Assembly: GCA_029973955.1 (NCBI GenBank)
Contig: JARKQJ010000218.1
Span: 205,836-269,835 of the forward strand
Length of the DNA stretch: 64,000 nucleotides
Source: Paludibaculum sp.
GTDB taxonomy: Bacteria > Acidobacteriota > Terriglobia > Bryobacterales > Bryobacteraceae
Direction of reading: 5' to 3'
Under the pieces are notes generated by a model, which did not search any database, was not told the origin of the DNA, and was given only the letters and a program-made list of their open reading frames with translations. The position numbers and the translations under genes were made by a program. Shown here in pieces: positions 34,819-43,102 of the stretch (its first letter is position 1; each line of letters begins with the position of its first letter).

Positions 34819-35916
34819 ATGGCTCTGGGTGACCAGATCAAATCATTCATCAAGAAACAGTTCATTGACGTAATCCAGTGGACCGACCAGCAGGAAGGCG
34901 TCCTGGCCTACCGATATCCGATGCAGGATATGGAAATCCAGAACGGCGCGAAACTGACGGTCCGCGAGTCGCAGGCTGCGATGTTCGTGAACGAAGGCCG
35001 CTGCGCGGACGTGTTCTCGCCAGGCCTGTACACGCTCAACACGCAGACGCTGCCGGTGTTGACCAACCTCATGAACTGGGACAAGATGTTCCAGTCCCCA
35101 TTCAAGAGCGACGTATTCTACTTCACGACCCGCCAGCAGGTGGCGCAGCGGTGGGGCACTGCGCAGCCGGTGACGATCCGGGACAAGGATTTCGGGGCGG
35201 TGCGGATTCGCGGCTATGGCGTCTATAGCTGGCATATCGAGAACCCCAAGCTGTTCCTGACGAAAGTCAGCGGCTTTGGCGAGGTTTATAACCTGACTGA
35301 GATCGAGCCGCAGTTGCGGCAGACGATCGTGGGGCGGATGTCGGATGCCTTTGCCGAGAGCGGCGTGCCGTTCCTGGACATGGCGGCGAACTATGTGGAA
35401 GTGGGCGAGCGGATCAAGGCTTCGGTGAGCCCGGTGTTCGCCGAACTGGGGATTGCGCTGGACCAGTTCCAGGTGGAGAACCTGTCGTTGCCTGAGGAAC
35501 TGCAGAAGTTCCTGGACACGAGGGTGGGCATGAACATGATTGGGAACATGCAGCAGTACACGCAATTCCAGGCGGCGCAGTCGCTGCCGATCGCGGCGGC
35601 GAACGAAGGCAGCGGCGGGCTGGCCGGGCTGGGCGTCGGACTGGGCGCTGGTGTTGGATTGGGCGGCGTGTTTGCGCAGGCCTTGAATCCGAACGTGCAG
35701 CAACCTCCACAGGCGCCCCCGCCGCAGGCACCGCCCCCGGCGGCGCCGCAAGCGCCTCCACCGGCCGCGCCGCCCGTGGCTCCGGCGGTCGCCGCAGGCG
35801 CGGCGGGTGTAGTGGCAGGGGCCGTGGCGGGCGAGACGAAGTTCTGCATGGAATGCGGAAACAAGATCGCGCGCGCAGCGAAGTTCTGCCCCGAATGCGG
35901 GAAGCCGCAGCCGTAA
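34819..35916 (+). CDS. SPFH-domain protein (YdjI/virion-core-protein type) with C-terminal zinc ribbon
   Basis: 365 residues. The N-terminal ~230 residues are the SPFH/band-7 domain of the YdjI type (QEGVLAYRYPMQDMEIQ, VRESQAAMFVNEGR, FSPGLYTLNTQTLPVL). A Gly-rich hydrophobic stretch (AGLGVGLGAGVGLGG) and a Pro/Ala repeat with QAPPP units follow, and the end is a zinc ribbon with FCMECGNK and FCPECGKP. SPFH proteins scaffold membrane patches; in B. subtilis the YdjI protein works with a PspA protein in envelope stress. It is the first gene of an eight-gene operon on polyamines and membranes, preceded by a possible -10 box. No PspA gene is present here. Confidence 0.85.
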   Translation: MALGDQIKSFIKKQFIDVIQWTDQQEGVLAYRYPMQDMEIQNGAKLTVRESQAAMFVNEGRCADVFSPGLYTLNTQTLPVLTNLMNWDKMFQSPFKSDVFYFTTRQQVAQRWGTAQPVTIRDKDFGAVRIRGYGVYSWHIENPKLFLTKVSGFGEVYNLTEIEPQLRQTIVGRMSDAFAESGVPFLDMAANYVEVGERIKASVSPVFAELGIALDQFQVENLSLPEELQKFLDTRVGMNMIGNMQQYTQFQAAQSLPIAAANEGSGGLAGLGVGLGAGVGLGGVFAQALNPNVQQPPQAPPPQAPPPAAPQAPPPAAPPVAPAVAAGAAGVVAGAVAGETKFCMECGNKIARAAKFCPECGKPQP

Positions 35917-35940
35917 GCGAGCCGCGGTATCATCACCAAA

Positions 35941-36288
35941 ATGACCTCCGGTTGCGAATGGGTGGTCGATGCGACGGGCTGCGACCCGGCGGCGCTGGCC
36001 TCTCTGCCCGCGCTCGAGCGGTTGTTCCAGGATATGGTGTCGGCGCTGGACCTGCATCCGGTGGGTCCAGCGTGCTGGCATCAGTTTCCGGGGCCGGGCG
36101 GGGTGACGGGCCTATCGCTGCTGGCGGAGTCGCATCTGGCGGTACACACTTTCCCGGAGCACGGCACGCTGACGTTGAACCTGTTCTGCTGCCGGCCGCG
36201 GCCGGCGTGGGGATTTGAGGCGGAGCTGGCGCGGCGGTTTCACGCGGCGAGCGTGGAGGTGCGGATGCTGGAAAGGAAGATCGCATGA
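35941..36288 (+). CDS. S-adenosylmethionine decarboxylase-like proenzyme (SpeD type)
   Basis: 115 residues, the length of bacterial class 1B SpeD. HQFPGPGGVTGLSLLAESH aligns with the self-processing segment: Ser 64 would become the pyruvoyl group, His 69 (VHTFPE) and Cys 84 (NLFCC) correspond to the processing and catalytic His and Cys. It therefore probably makes decarboxylated SAM, the aminopropyl donor used by the spermidine-synthase-like protein five genes downstream. It overlaps the next gene by ATGA and follows the SPFH gene by 24 bases. Confidence 0.82.
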   Translation: MTSGCEWVVDATGCDPAALASLPALERLFQDMVSALDLHPVGPACWHQFPGPGGVTGLSLLAESHLAVHTFPEHGTLTLNLFCCRPRPAWGFEAELARRFHAASVEVRMLERKIA

Positions 36289-36917
36289 GCCGTGCGGCGA
36301 ACTGTCCTGCCTGCGGGGCGCCGGTCACATTCGCGTGGTCGAGCGCGGTGCAGACGGCGTGTCCGTTCTGCCGGGCGATTCTGGTGCGGCACGACGTGGA
36401 TCTGACGAAAGTGGGGGAGGTGGCAGACCTGCCTCCGGATGCGTCGCCGATCCAGTTGATGACGGAAGGGGTGTTCGACAACCGCCGCTTTACGGTGATC
36501 GGGCGAATCCGGTATGAGTGGGAGCAGGGCAACTGGAACGAGTGGCACCTGCTGTTCAACGACCAGACGAGCGGGTGGCTTTCCGACGCGCAGGCAGACT
36601 ACGCGGTGAGTTTCCTGACGGCGTCGCCGGTGGCATTTCCGGCGGCGGGAGAGTTGCCGGTAGGGCGGGTATTTCAGTTCGGCGACGCGCAGTTCCAGGT
36701 GACGCACCTGACGCAGGTGCGGTACGTGGGGTTTGAAGGGGAGCTGCCATTCACGACATCGGACCGGGAGTATTTTCTGAGCGCGGACCTGCGGACGCGG
36801 GATGCGCGCTTTGCGACGATCGACTATTCGGAAAACCCGCCGCTGCTGTTCACGGGGCGGTTTGCCACATTTGCAGAGCTGAAGCTGACGAACCTGAGGG
36901 AGTTTGAAGGATGGTAG
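36285..36917 (+). CDS. DUF4178 protein with N-terminal zinc ribbon
   Basis: 210 residues. Cys 7, 10, 26 and 29 (CPAC, CPFC) form a zinc ribbon. The rest is one DUF4178 domain (FTVIGRIRYEWEQGNWNEWHLL, FNDQTSGWLSDAQADYAVSF). No membrane span, so it is cytoplasmic. DUF4178 proteins occur beside DUF350, polyamine and SPFH genes; the biochemical role is unknown. It overlaps the upstream SpeD-like gene by four bases and the next DUF4178 gene by seven. Confidence 0.75.
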   Translation: MSRAANCPACGAPVTFAWSSAVQTACPFCRAILVRHDVDLTKVGEVADLPPDASPIQLMTEGVFDNRRFTVIGRIRYEWEQGNWNEWHLLFNDQTSGWLSDAQADYAVSFLTASPVAFPAAGELPVGRVFQFGDAQFQVTHLTQVRYVGFEGELPFTTSDREYFLSADLRTRDARFATIDYSENPPLLFTGRFATFAELKLTNLREFEGW

Positions 36918-38251
36918 CCGCCGCCCGAGTGCCCGCGCCAGCCGCGCTGAACTGCCCGAACTGTGGCGGAGTGATTGAGCTGCGGGGGTTTTCGCACTCA
37001 CGCAGCGCGGTGTGCATCCAGTGCTGCACGATTCTGGACCCGTCGACTCCGGAGCTGACCATCCTGCAGAAGTTCGACGAGCGGATGCGGGTGGCGCCGC
37101 TGATTCCGCTGGGGACGCGGGGGACGTTCCGCGGGGCGAAGTATGAGGTGATCGGGTTCCAGGTGCGGACCATCTATGTGGACGGGACGGCGTACTCGTG
37201 GCACGAGTACCTGCTGTTCAACCCATTTGCCGGGTTCCGCTATCTGACGCAGTACGACGGGCACTGGAGCGACGTGCAGACGGTGCACGGGCTGCCCACC
37301 TACACACAGTCGGCCGGGCGGAAAGCAGTGGAGTACGGCGGCAGGACCTACCGGCATTTCCAGAACGCGACGGCGGCGACGACCTTCGTGATGGGCGAGT
37401 TTCCGTGGGCGGTCCGGGTTGGAGAAGAGAACACGGTGGACGACTACATCGATCCGCCGAACATGCTGAGTTCGGAGCGGACGGGCGGGGAGATCAACTG
37501 GTCGTTGGGGACGTATGTGGCGGGCGCCGAGATCTGGCAGGCGTTCCAGTTGAAGAGTGCGCTGCCGCCGGCGCGCGGGGTGTATTCGACGCAGCCATCG
37601 CCCTATGCCGGCAAGGTGGGGAAGGCGTGGAGGACGTTCCTGTGGCTTTGCGTGGCGTGGGCGGCGCTGATGGCTGTGTTTGTGTTCAGCGCTTCGAATA
37701 AAGAGGTCTTCCGCAGCCGCTATCACTTCTCGCAGAGCACGCCCGGGGAGCACTCATTCGTTTCGGATGTGTTCACGATCGAGGGCCGGGGGAATCTGGA
37801 AGTGGAGCTGCGGACGGACCTCAACAACAACTGGGCGTATTTCAACCTGGCGTTGTTGCGGGAGGACGGGGCGCAGGGCTTCGACTTCGGGCGGGAGGTC
37901 AGCTATTACAAGGGGCGGGATTCGGACGGCGACTGGTCGGAAGGCAAGGCGCAGGATTCGGTGGTGCTGCCGCGGGTGCCGGCGGGCCGGTACTATTTGA
38001 GGATTGAGCCCGAGATGGACGCGCAGGCTTCGGCGCAAGCGGCCTCGGGGATGTCGATGAACTATGAAGTGGTGGTGCGGCGGGACGTGCCGACTTCGTG
38101 GCTGTTCTGGCTGGCGCTGCCGCTGCTGATCATTCCGCCGATTGTGACAACGGTGCGCGCGGCGGGCTTTGAAACGCAGCGCTGGTCTGAGAGCGATTAC
38201 GGGACAGGATCCGGATCCGCGAGTTCAAGCGATGGAGGCGATGACGAATGA
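36911..38251 (+). CDS. DUF4178 protein with zinc ribbon and membrane anchor
   Basis: 446 residues. A zinc ribbon (Cys 15, 18, 35, 38) leads into a DUF4178 domain (YEVIGFQVRTIYVDGTAYSW, WHEYLLFNPFAGFRYL). Hydrophobic spans stand near residues 232-255 (LWLCVAWAALMAVFVF) and 395-418 (LFWLALPLLIIPPIV), with about 140 residues between them on the outer face. The C-terminus is Ser/Gly/Asp-rich. It is a larger relative of the preceding protein, so the pair probably arose by duplication. Starts and stops overlap both neighbours. Confidence 0.78.
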   Translation: MVAAARVPAPAALNCPNCGGVIELRGFSHSRSAVCIQCCTILDPSTPELTILQKFDERMRVAPLIPLGTRGTFRGAKYEVIGFQVRTIYVDGTAYSWHEYLLFNPFAGFRYLTQYDGHWSDVQTVHGLPTYTQSAGRKAVEYGGRTYRHFQNATAATTFVMGEFPWAVRVGEENTVDDYIDPPNMLSSERTGGEINWSLGTYVAGAEIWQAFQLKSALPPARGVYSTQPSPYAGKVGKAWRTFLWLCVAWAALMAVFVFSASNKEVFRSRYHFSQSTPGEHSFVSDVFTIEGRGNLEVELRTDLNNNWAYFNLALLREDGAQGFDFGREVSYYKGRDSDGDWSEGKAQDSVVLPRVPAGRYYLRIEPEMDAQASAQAASGMSMNYEVVVRRDVPTSWLFWLALPLLIIPPIVTTVRAAGFETQRWSESDYGTGSGSASSSDGGDDE

Positions 38252-38433
38252 AGCCATCCGGTTATTCGCTATACGGGCTGATTGTGCTGGCGGCGATCTC
38301 TGTGGGTCAATGGATGGGCGTGCCGGGCGCGTCCATCAACGAAGTGAAGAACGTGCCGAAGTCTGTCCGCGAAAACCCGGGAGTTTATCGCTCCCACTAT
38401 TCCTGGCTGCCGCGCTGGTTTGGAGGCAAGTAA
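38248..38433 (+). CDS. Small single-span membrane protein of the polyamine operon
   Basis: 61 residues. One membrane span near residues 8-26 (LYGLIVLAAISVGQWMG), then a basic tail (KNVPKSVRENPG, SHYSWLPRWFGGK). ATGA overlap with the DUF4178 gene and a five-base gap to the DUF350 gene show it is translated with them. Homologous small proteins may be missed by automatic annotation. Function unknown. Confidence 0.65.
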   Translation: MKPSGYSLYGLIVLAAISVGQWMGVPGASINEVKNVPKSVRENPGVYRSHYSWLPRWFGGK

Positions 38434-38438
38434 CTCTT

Positions 38439-38654
38439 ATGGGCATTGAATTTCATCTGGGCTCGCTGGTGAATGCGCTGATCTACGCGATTATCGGCGT
38501 GGTGATCCTGGTGGTGTCGTTCATCACCTGGGACAAGATCACGCCGTACGATCTATGGAAAGAGATCGTAGAGAAGCAGAATACGGCGCTGGCGATCTTC
38601 GCGGGCCTGATGGCGCTGGGTATCGCCATCATCGTCGCCTCCGCGGTGCACTAA
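38439..38654 (+). CDS. DUF350 (YjfL-like) membrane protein, single unit
   Basis: 71 residues with two membrane spans (about 9-29 and 48-69) joined by a loop with WDKITPYDLWKEIVEKQNTA, which carries the conserved D-x-x-TP and acidic residues of DUF350. Usual members have two such units in about 130 residues; this is a half-length form and would act as a dimer. In E. coli the related yjfL gene stands with a PspA-like gene and a glutathionylspermidine-synthase-like gene. Start ATG 38439, GGAGG 12 bases upstream. Confidence 0.78.
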   Translation: MGIEFHLGSLVNALIYAIIGVVILVVSFITWDKITPYDLWKEIVEKQNTALAIFAGLMALGIAIIVASAVH

Positions 38655-38666
38655 GCCGCCGCAGCC

Positions 38667-40220
38667 ATGACGGAAGCCGACAGCGCGGCGGAACCGCGCC
38701 CATATTCTGTGCAGAGCCGCCCGATGGCGGCGGTGCTCTTTCTCTCCGTATTCCTGATTGCGGCGTGCGGGCTGGTGTATGAACTGGTGGCTGGAGCGCT
38801 GGCGAGTTACCTGCTGGGCGACAGCGTGCTGCAGTTTTCCACGGTGATCGGGAGCTACCTGTTCGCGATGGGCGTGGGTTCGTGGCTCTCGCGGTTCATC
38901 GACCGGGGTCTGGTGTCGAAATTCATCACCATCGAGCTGATGGTGGGGCTGCTGGGGGGCTTTTCCTCGACGCTGCTGTTTCTTGCCTTCGCCTACACGC
39001 AGGCGTTCCGGCTGCTGCTGTACCTGGTGGTGGTGGTGATCGGGATTCTGGTGGGGCTGGAGATTCCGCTGCTGATGCGGATTCTGCGGGAGCGGTTCCA
39101 GTTCAAAGATCTGGTGGCGAACGTGCTGACGTTCGACTACCTGGGCGCGCTGGTGGCGTCGCTGCTGTTTCCGCTGTTGTTGGTGCCGAAGCTGGGGCTG
39201 GTGCGGGGGGCGATTCTGTTTGGGTTGATCAACGCGGCGGTGGCGCTGTGGTCGACGTGGCTGTTCCGGGAGCAACTGGCGTCACCGCTGTTGCAGCGGG
39301 CGGCCTGCGCGGTGGTGGTGGTGGTGCTGTGCGTGGGGGTGGGATTTGGGGCGGCGATCACGGATACGGCGGATTCGGCGCTGTACGCCGATGAAGTGAT
39401 CTTCGCGCGGACCACGCCGTACCAGCGGATGGTGGTGACGAAGTGGAAGCAGGATTACCGGTTGTACCTGAACTCGCACCTACAGTTCTCCTCGCGCGAT
39501 GAATACCGGTATCACGAGCCGCTGGTGCATCCGGGGCTGGCGAGCGTGACGGCGCCGCGGCAGGTGCTGGTGCTGGGCGGCGGCGACGGGATGGCGGTGC
39601 GGGAGATTCTGAAGTATCCGGGGGTGGAGCAGATCACGCTGGTGGATCTGGATCCGGAGATGACGCGGGAGTTCCGGACGCATCCGCTATTGAGCGCGTT
39701 GAACTCCGGTTCGCTCAACAATAAGAAAGTCCGCGTGATCAACGCCGATGCTTTTCCGTGGCTGGAGCGCAACGATACGGTGTACGACTTCGTGGTGGTG
39801 GACTTTCCGGATCCGAACAACTACTCGCTGGGGAAGCTATATACGACGGCGTTCTACCGGTTGCTGCTGAAGCACGTGGCGGAGCATGGGACGGCGGTGG
39901 TGCAATCGACGTCGCCGATGTTTGCGCGGCAGTCGTACTGGTGCATACACGAGACGATGAAGCAGGCGGGGTTCAAGACGTATCCATATCACGTGTATGT
40001 GCCGTCGTTCGGCGAGTGGGGGTATGTGTTGGGGACGCACGGCGACTGGCAGCCGCCGAAGCAGTTGCCGGCGGGGTTGAAGTTTCTGACGCCGGGCAAT
40101 GTCGAGCAGATGTTCGATTTTCCGCCGGATTTGGCGCCGGTGGCGGCGGAGGCGAACCGGTTGTCGGACCAGACGCTGGTGAGGTACTACGACCGGGAGT
40201 GGCGGGAAATCGTGCGATGA
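38667..40220 (+). CDS. Membrane-bound spermidine-synthase-like aminopropyltransferase
   Basis: 517 residues. Residues 20-235 contain about seven membrane spans (LSVFLIAACGLVYELVAGA through LINAAVALWSTWLF). The C-terminal domain is a spermidine synthase fold: YRLYLNSHLQFSSRDEYRYH, VLVLGGGDGMAVREILKY, LVDLDPEM, and VVVDFPDPNNYSLGKLYT with the catalytic Asp pair. The substrate pocket variant (DFPDP) is not the classical DSTDP, so the acceptor may not be putrescine. It lies 12 bases after DUF350 and overlaps the FAD gene by ATGA. It may modify a membrane-embedded or lipid amine with decarboxylated SAM from the SpeD-like enzyme. Confidence 0.85.
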   Translation: MTEADSAAEPRPYSVQSRPMAAVLFLSVFLIAACGLVYELVAGALASYLLGDSVLQFSTVIGSYLFAMGVGSWLSRFIDRGLVSKFITIELMVGLLGGFSSTLLFLAFAYTQAFRLLLYLVVVVIGILVGLEIPLLMRILRERFQFKDLVANVLTFDYLGALVASLLFPLLLVPKLGLVRGAILFGLINAAVALWSTWLFREQLASPLLQRAACAVVVVVLCVGVGFGAAITDTADSALYADEVIFARTTPYQRMVVTKWKQDYRLYLNSHLQFSSRDEYRYHEPLVHPGLASVTAPRQVLVLGGGDGMAVREILKYPGVEQITLVDLDPEMTREFRTHPLLSALNSGSLNNKKVRVINADAFPWLERNDTVYDFVVVDFPDPNNYSLGKLYTTAFYRLLLKHVAEHGTAVVQSTSPMFARQSYWCIHETMKQAGFKTYPYHVYVPSFGEWGYVLGTHGDWQPPKQLPAGLKFLTPGNVEQMFDFPPDLAPVAAEANRLSDQTLVRYYDREWREIVR

Positions 40221-41752
40221 AGCAGACGCGGCGGCGATTTGCGTCGGCGGCGCTGGTGGGGCTGGCGCCGAAGTCGGAGGTGCAGATCGCGGGCGGATTT
40301 GTGTTTGAAGGCGCGGGACAGGGGTTGGATCAGGGGCACCGGATCCGGGACCATGCGGCATTTCGAAGCGCCCCGCGGCGGGAAAAGGCGGCGGTGGTGA
40401 TTGTCGGCGGGGGAGTGGCGGGCTTGTCGGCGGCATGGCAGTTCGACCGGCGCGGCTTCCATGACTTTGTGTTGCTGGAAGCGGAGCCGCAGGCGGGTGG
40501 GAACGCCCGGTTCGGGGAGAGCGAGGTGACGGCGTATCCGTGGGCGGCGCACTACCTGCCGGTGCCGGATGTGCAGCAGAAGTTGACACGGGAGCTGTGC
40601 ACGGAGCTGGGGCTGCTGGACGGGCATGTGTGGGCGGAGCGGCACTTGTGCCATTCGCCGCAGGAGCGGCTGTTCCTGCACGGGCGGTGGCAGGAGGGGA
40701 TCGAGCCGGCGGTCGGATTGACGGCGAAGGACGCGGCGCAGTTCCGGCGCTTTGAGGAACTGGTGGGTGAACTGCGGGCGACGGGGGCGTTCCGGATTCC
40801 GATGCAGGAGGGGTTGGAGAAGACGACACCGAGGATTGCGGCGCTGGACAGGATGACGCTGGCGGAGTGGATGGAGCGGCAGGGGCTGTATTCGCAGTAC
40901 CTGCGGTGGTTTCTGGATTACTCGACGCGGGACGATTACGGGACGCATGTGGACGGGATTTCGGCGTGGGCGGGGCTGCATTACTTCGCGGCGCGGGAGC
41001 CGGAGGACAAGGGTCCGCTGACGTGGCCGGAGGGGAATGGGTGGATTGTGCGGCGGTTGTTGAAGAAGTTGGGGCGGCATGTACGGACAGGCTCGATGGT
41101 GCACCAGGTGAGGAAAGAAGGGACGAAGTGGCTGGTGCACACAGAGGGGGCGGTCTATGAAGCGCAGGGAGTGGTGTTCGCGGCGCCGACGTGGCTGGCG
41201 CAGTGGGTGGTGGAACCGGCGCCGCCGCGCTGGCCGATAGCGAACGCGCCGTGGGTGACGGCGAACCTGCATCTGCACCGGTGGCCGGAGAGCAAGGGGC
41301 TGGAGTATGCGTGGGACAACGTGATCTATAATTCGACGTCGCTGGGCTACGTGATAGCGACGCATCAGAACCTGGGGGTGTACCAGCCGAAGACGGTGTG
41401 GACGTGGTACATGGCGCTGGCGGACGGCAATGCGGCGGACCAGCGGCGGATTCTGCTGGGCGGGGATTACCCCTATTGGCGGGAGAAGATCCTGACGGAT
41501 TTGGAGCGGGCGCATCCGGAGATCCGGCAGTGCGTTTCGCGGATCGACATCTTCCGCATCGGGCATGCGATGCCGCGGCCGGCGCCGGGGGCGATTTTCC
41601 ATCCGGAGCGGATGAAGAGGGCGCGGCCGGAGGGGACGCTGGTGTATGCGAACTGCGATTTGAGCGGGCTATCGTTGTTTGAAGAGGCGCAGTACAGGGG
41701 GGTGGCGGCGGCGGACCACCTGATGCGGGTGGTTTCGCGGGGAGGGGCTTAG
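40217..41752 (+). CDS. FAD-dependent amine-oxidase-like oxidoreductase, Tat signal
   Basis: 511 residues. The N-terminus TRRRFASAALVGLAPKS is twin-arginine-like. VVIVGGGVAGLSAAWQFDRR near residue 57 is the FAD dinucleotide site and LLEAEPQAGGNARF the next family segment; VVFAAPTWLAQWVV and the C-terminal YANCDLSGLSLFEEAQYRG close the fold. It belongs with amine oxidase/NAD(P)-binding proteins. Being the last gene of the polyamine operon and overlapping the aminopropyltransferase by ATGA, it probably acts on that enzyme's product. Its TAG shares a TTAG with the rlmH stop. Confidence 0.82.
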   Translation: MKQTRRRFASAALVGLAPKSEVQIAGGFVFEGAGQGLDQGHRIRDHAAFRSAPRREKAAVVIVGGGVAGLSAAWQFDRRGFHDFVLLEAEPQAGGNARFGESEVTAYPWAAHYLPVPDVQQKLTRELCTELGLLDGHVWAERHLCHSPQERLFLHGRWQEGIEPAVGLTAKDAAQFRRFEELVGELRATGAFRIPMQEGLEKTTPRIAALDRMTLAEWMERQGLYSQYLRWFLDYSTRDDYGTHVDGISAWAGLHYFAAREPEDKGPLTWPEGNGWIVRRLLKKLGRHVRTGSMVHQVRKEGTKWLVHTEGAVYEAQGVVFAAPTWLAQWVVEPAPPRWPIANAPWVTANLHLHRWPESKGLEYAWDNVIYNSTSLGYVIATHQNLGVYQPKTVWTWYMALADGNAADQRRILLGGDYPYWREKILTDLERAHPEIRQCVSRIDIFRIGHAMPRPAPGAIFHPERMKRARPEGTLVYANCDLSGLSLFEEAQYRGVAAADHLMRVVSRGGA

Positions 41753-42165
41753 CGCGGATAGGGGTGGCCGCGGAGGATGGTGAGGGCGCGGTAGATCTGT
41801 TCGGCGAGGACGGCGCGGGCGAGTTCGTGGGGCATGGTCATGGCGGAGAGGGAGAGCAGGAGGTCGGCGCGGGGTTTCCATTCGGGGGGCAGGCCGTCGT
41901 GGCCGCCGATGAGGAAAACGACGTCGCGGGCTTCGAGTTCGGCTTTGCCGATGATGGCGGCGAAGGCGCTGGAATCCATGGATTTGCCGGCTGGATCGAG
42001 GAAGACCTTGCGGGCGGTAGGGTGGCGGGCAAATAGGTCGAAACGGGCGGGGACGATTTCGCGCATTTCGCAGGCCATGTAGCGTGAGGTGCGCTTGAGG
42101 AACTCCTGCGCCATGGCGTTGGAGTGGGTGTCGCGGGGCTTGCCGACGAAATAGAGGTAGAGCTT
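41749..42165 (-). CDS. rlmH: 23S rRNA (pseudouridine1915-N3)-methyltransferase
   Basis: 138 residues from TTG 42165; the frame stays open to ATG 42213 (154 residues). I prefer TTG because LKLYLYFVGKPR is where the family begins. The SPOUT fold is plain: VVFLIGGHDGLPPEW, LSLSAMTMPHELARAVLAEQIYRA and the terminal GHPYPR bind SAM in the trefoil knot. It methylates pseudouridine 1915 of 23S rRNA, in the intersubunit bridge. Compared with E. coli (155 residues) the middle is some 15 residues shorter. Divergent from accD. Confidence 0.88.
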   Translation of the reverse strand, partial: KLYLYFVGKPRDTHSNAMAQEFLKRTSRYMACEMREIVPARFDLFARHPTARKVFLDPAGKSMDSSAFAAIIGKAELEARDVVFLIGGHDGLPPEWKPRADLLLSLSAMTMPHELARAVLAEQIYRALTILRGHPYPR

Positions 42166-42247
42166 CAAGCCCTCAGTATGGCGGAAGTGCGGCTTGAGTA
42201 CACGGCGGATCACCTGCTACGGTGGATTGAGGCGAGCCCCAGCACCC

Positions 42248-43102
42248 ATGGATTGGTTCAAACCGAAGAAAGCAGTAAAAGTCGTTGACGAGCAGCGGCA
42301 CGTCAAAACGGAAGGTTTGTGGATCAAGTGCGACGGGTGCAGGCAGATCATCTGGCGTAAGGATATCGAAGAGACGCTGCACTGCTGCCCGAAATGCGGC
42401 CACCACTTCCGGATCGATGCGCGCACGCGGTTGAACTACCTGTTCGACGACGGCAAGTGGACGGAGCATGACGCGGAACTGGTGTCGACCGACCCGCTGG
42501 AGTTTTCCGACGCCAAGCCGTACCGCGACCGGCTGGCTTCGATGCAGAAGGCGCTGAAGATGAAGGACGCCATTCTGGCGGCTTCGGGCAAGCTGCATGG
42601 GCGGGACGTGGAGATCTGCGCGCTGGAGCTGAAGTTCATCGGTGGGTCGATGGGGACGGTGATGGGCGAGAAGATCACGCGTTCGATCGAGCGGGCAATG
42701 GCGCGGCGGGCGCCGGTGATCGTGGTGTCGGCTTCGGGCGGCGCGCGAATGCAGGAAGGCGCGGTGAGCCTGATGCAGTTGGCCAAGATCAGCGCGGTGC
42801 TGATGCAGTTGGACCGTGCGAAGGTGCCCTACATCAGCCTGTTGACGGATCCGACGACGGGCGGCGTGACGGCGAGCTTTGCAATGCTGGGCGATCTGAA
42901 CATCGCCGAGCCAGGCGCGTTGATCGGCTTCGCCGGCCCCAGAGTGATCGAGCAGACGATCCGGCAGAAGCTGCCCGAGGGGTTCCAGCGCTCAGAGTTC
43001 GTGTTGCAGCACGGGTTTCTGGACGCGGTGGTGAAGCGTAGCGAACTGCGCGGCTTCATAGCGAAGTCGTTGGACTTCTTCTGCGGCCCGCTGGCGCAAT
43101 GA
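42248..43102 (+). CDS. accD: Acetyl-CoA carboxylase carboxyltransferase subunit beta
   Basis: 284 residues. A zinc finger (KCDGCRQI, CCPKCGHHF) precedes the crotonase-like domain with VVSASGGARMQEGAVSLMQ and TDPTTGGVTASFAMLGD, both oxyanion-hole regions. With AccA it transfers the carboxyl group from carboxybiotin to acetyl-CoA, the first step of fatty acid synthesis. The other subunits are not in the window. It overlaps the amidohydrolase gene by ATGA and heads the 42-49 kb operon. Confidence 0.96.
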   Translation: MDWFKPKKAVKVVDEQRHVKTEGLWIKCDGCRQIIWRKDIEETLHCCPKCGHHFRIDARTRLNYLFDDGKWTEHDAELVSTDPLEFSDAKPYRDRLASMQKALKMKDAILAASGKLHGRDVEICALELKFIGGSMGTVMGEKITRSIERAMARRAPVIVVSASGGARMQEGAVSLMQLAKISAVLMQLDRAKVPYISLLTDPTTGGVTASFAMLGDLNIAEPGALIGFAGPRVIEQTIRQKLPEGFQRSEFVLQHGFLDAVVKRSELRGFIAKSLDFFCGPLAQ

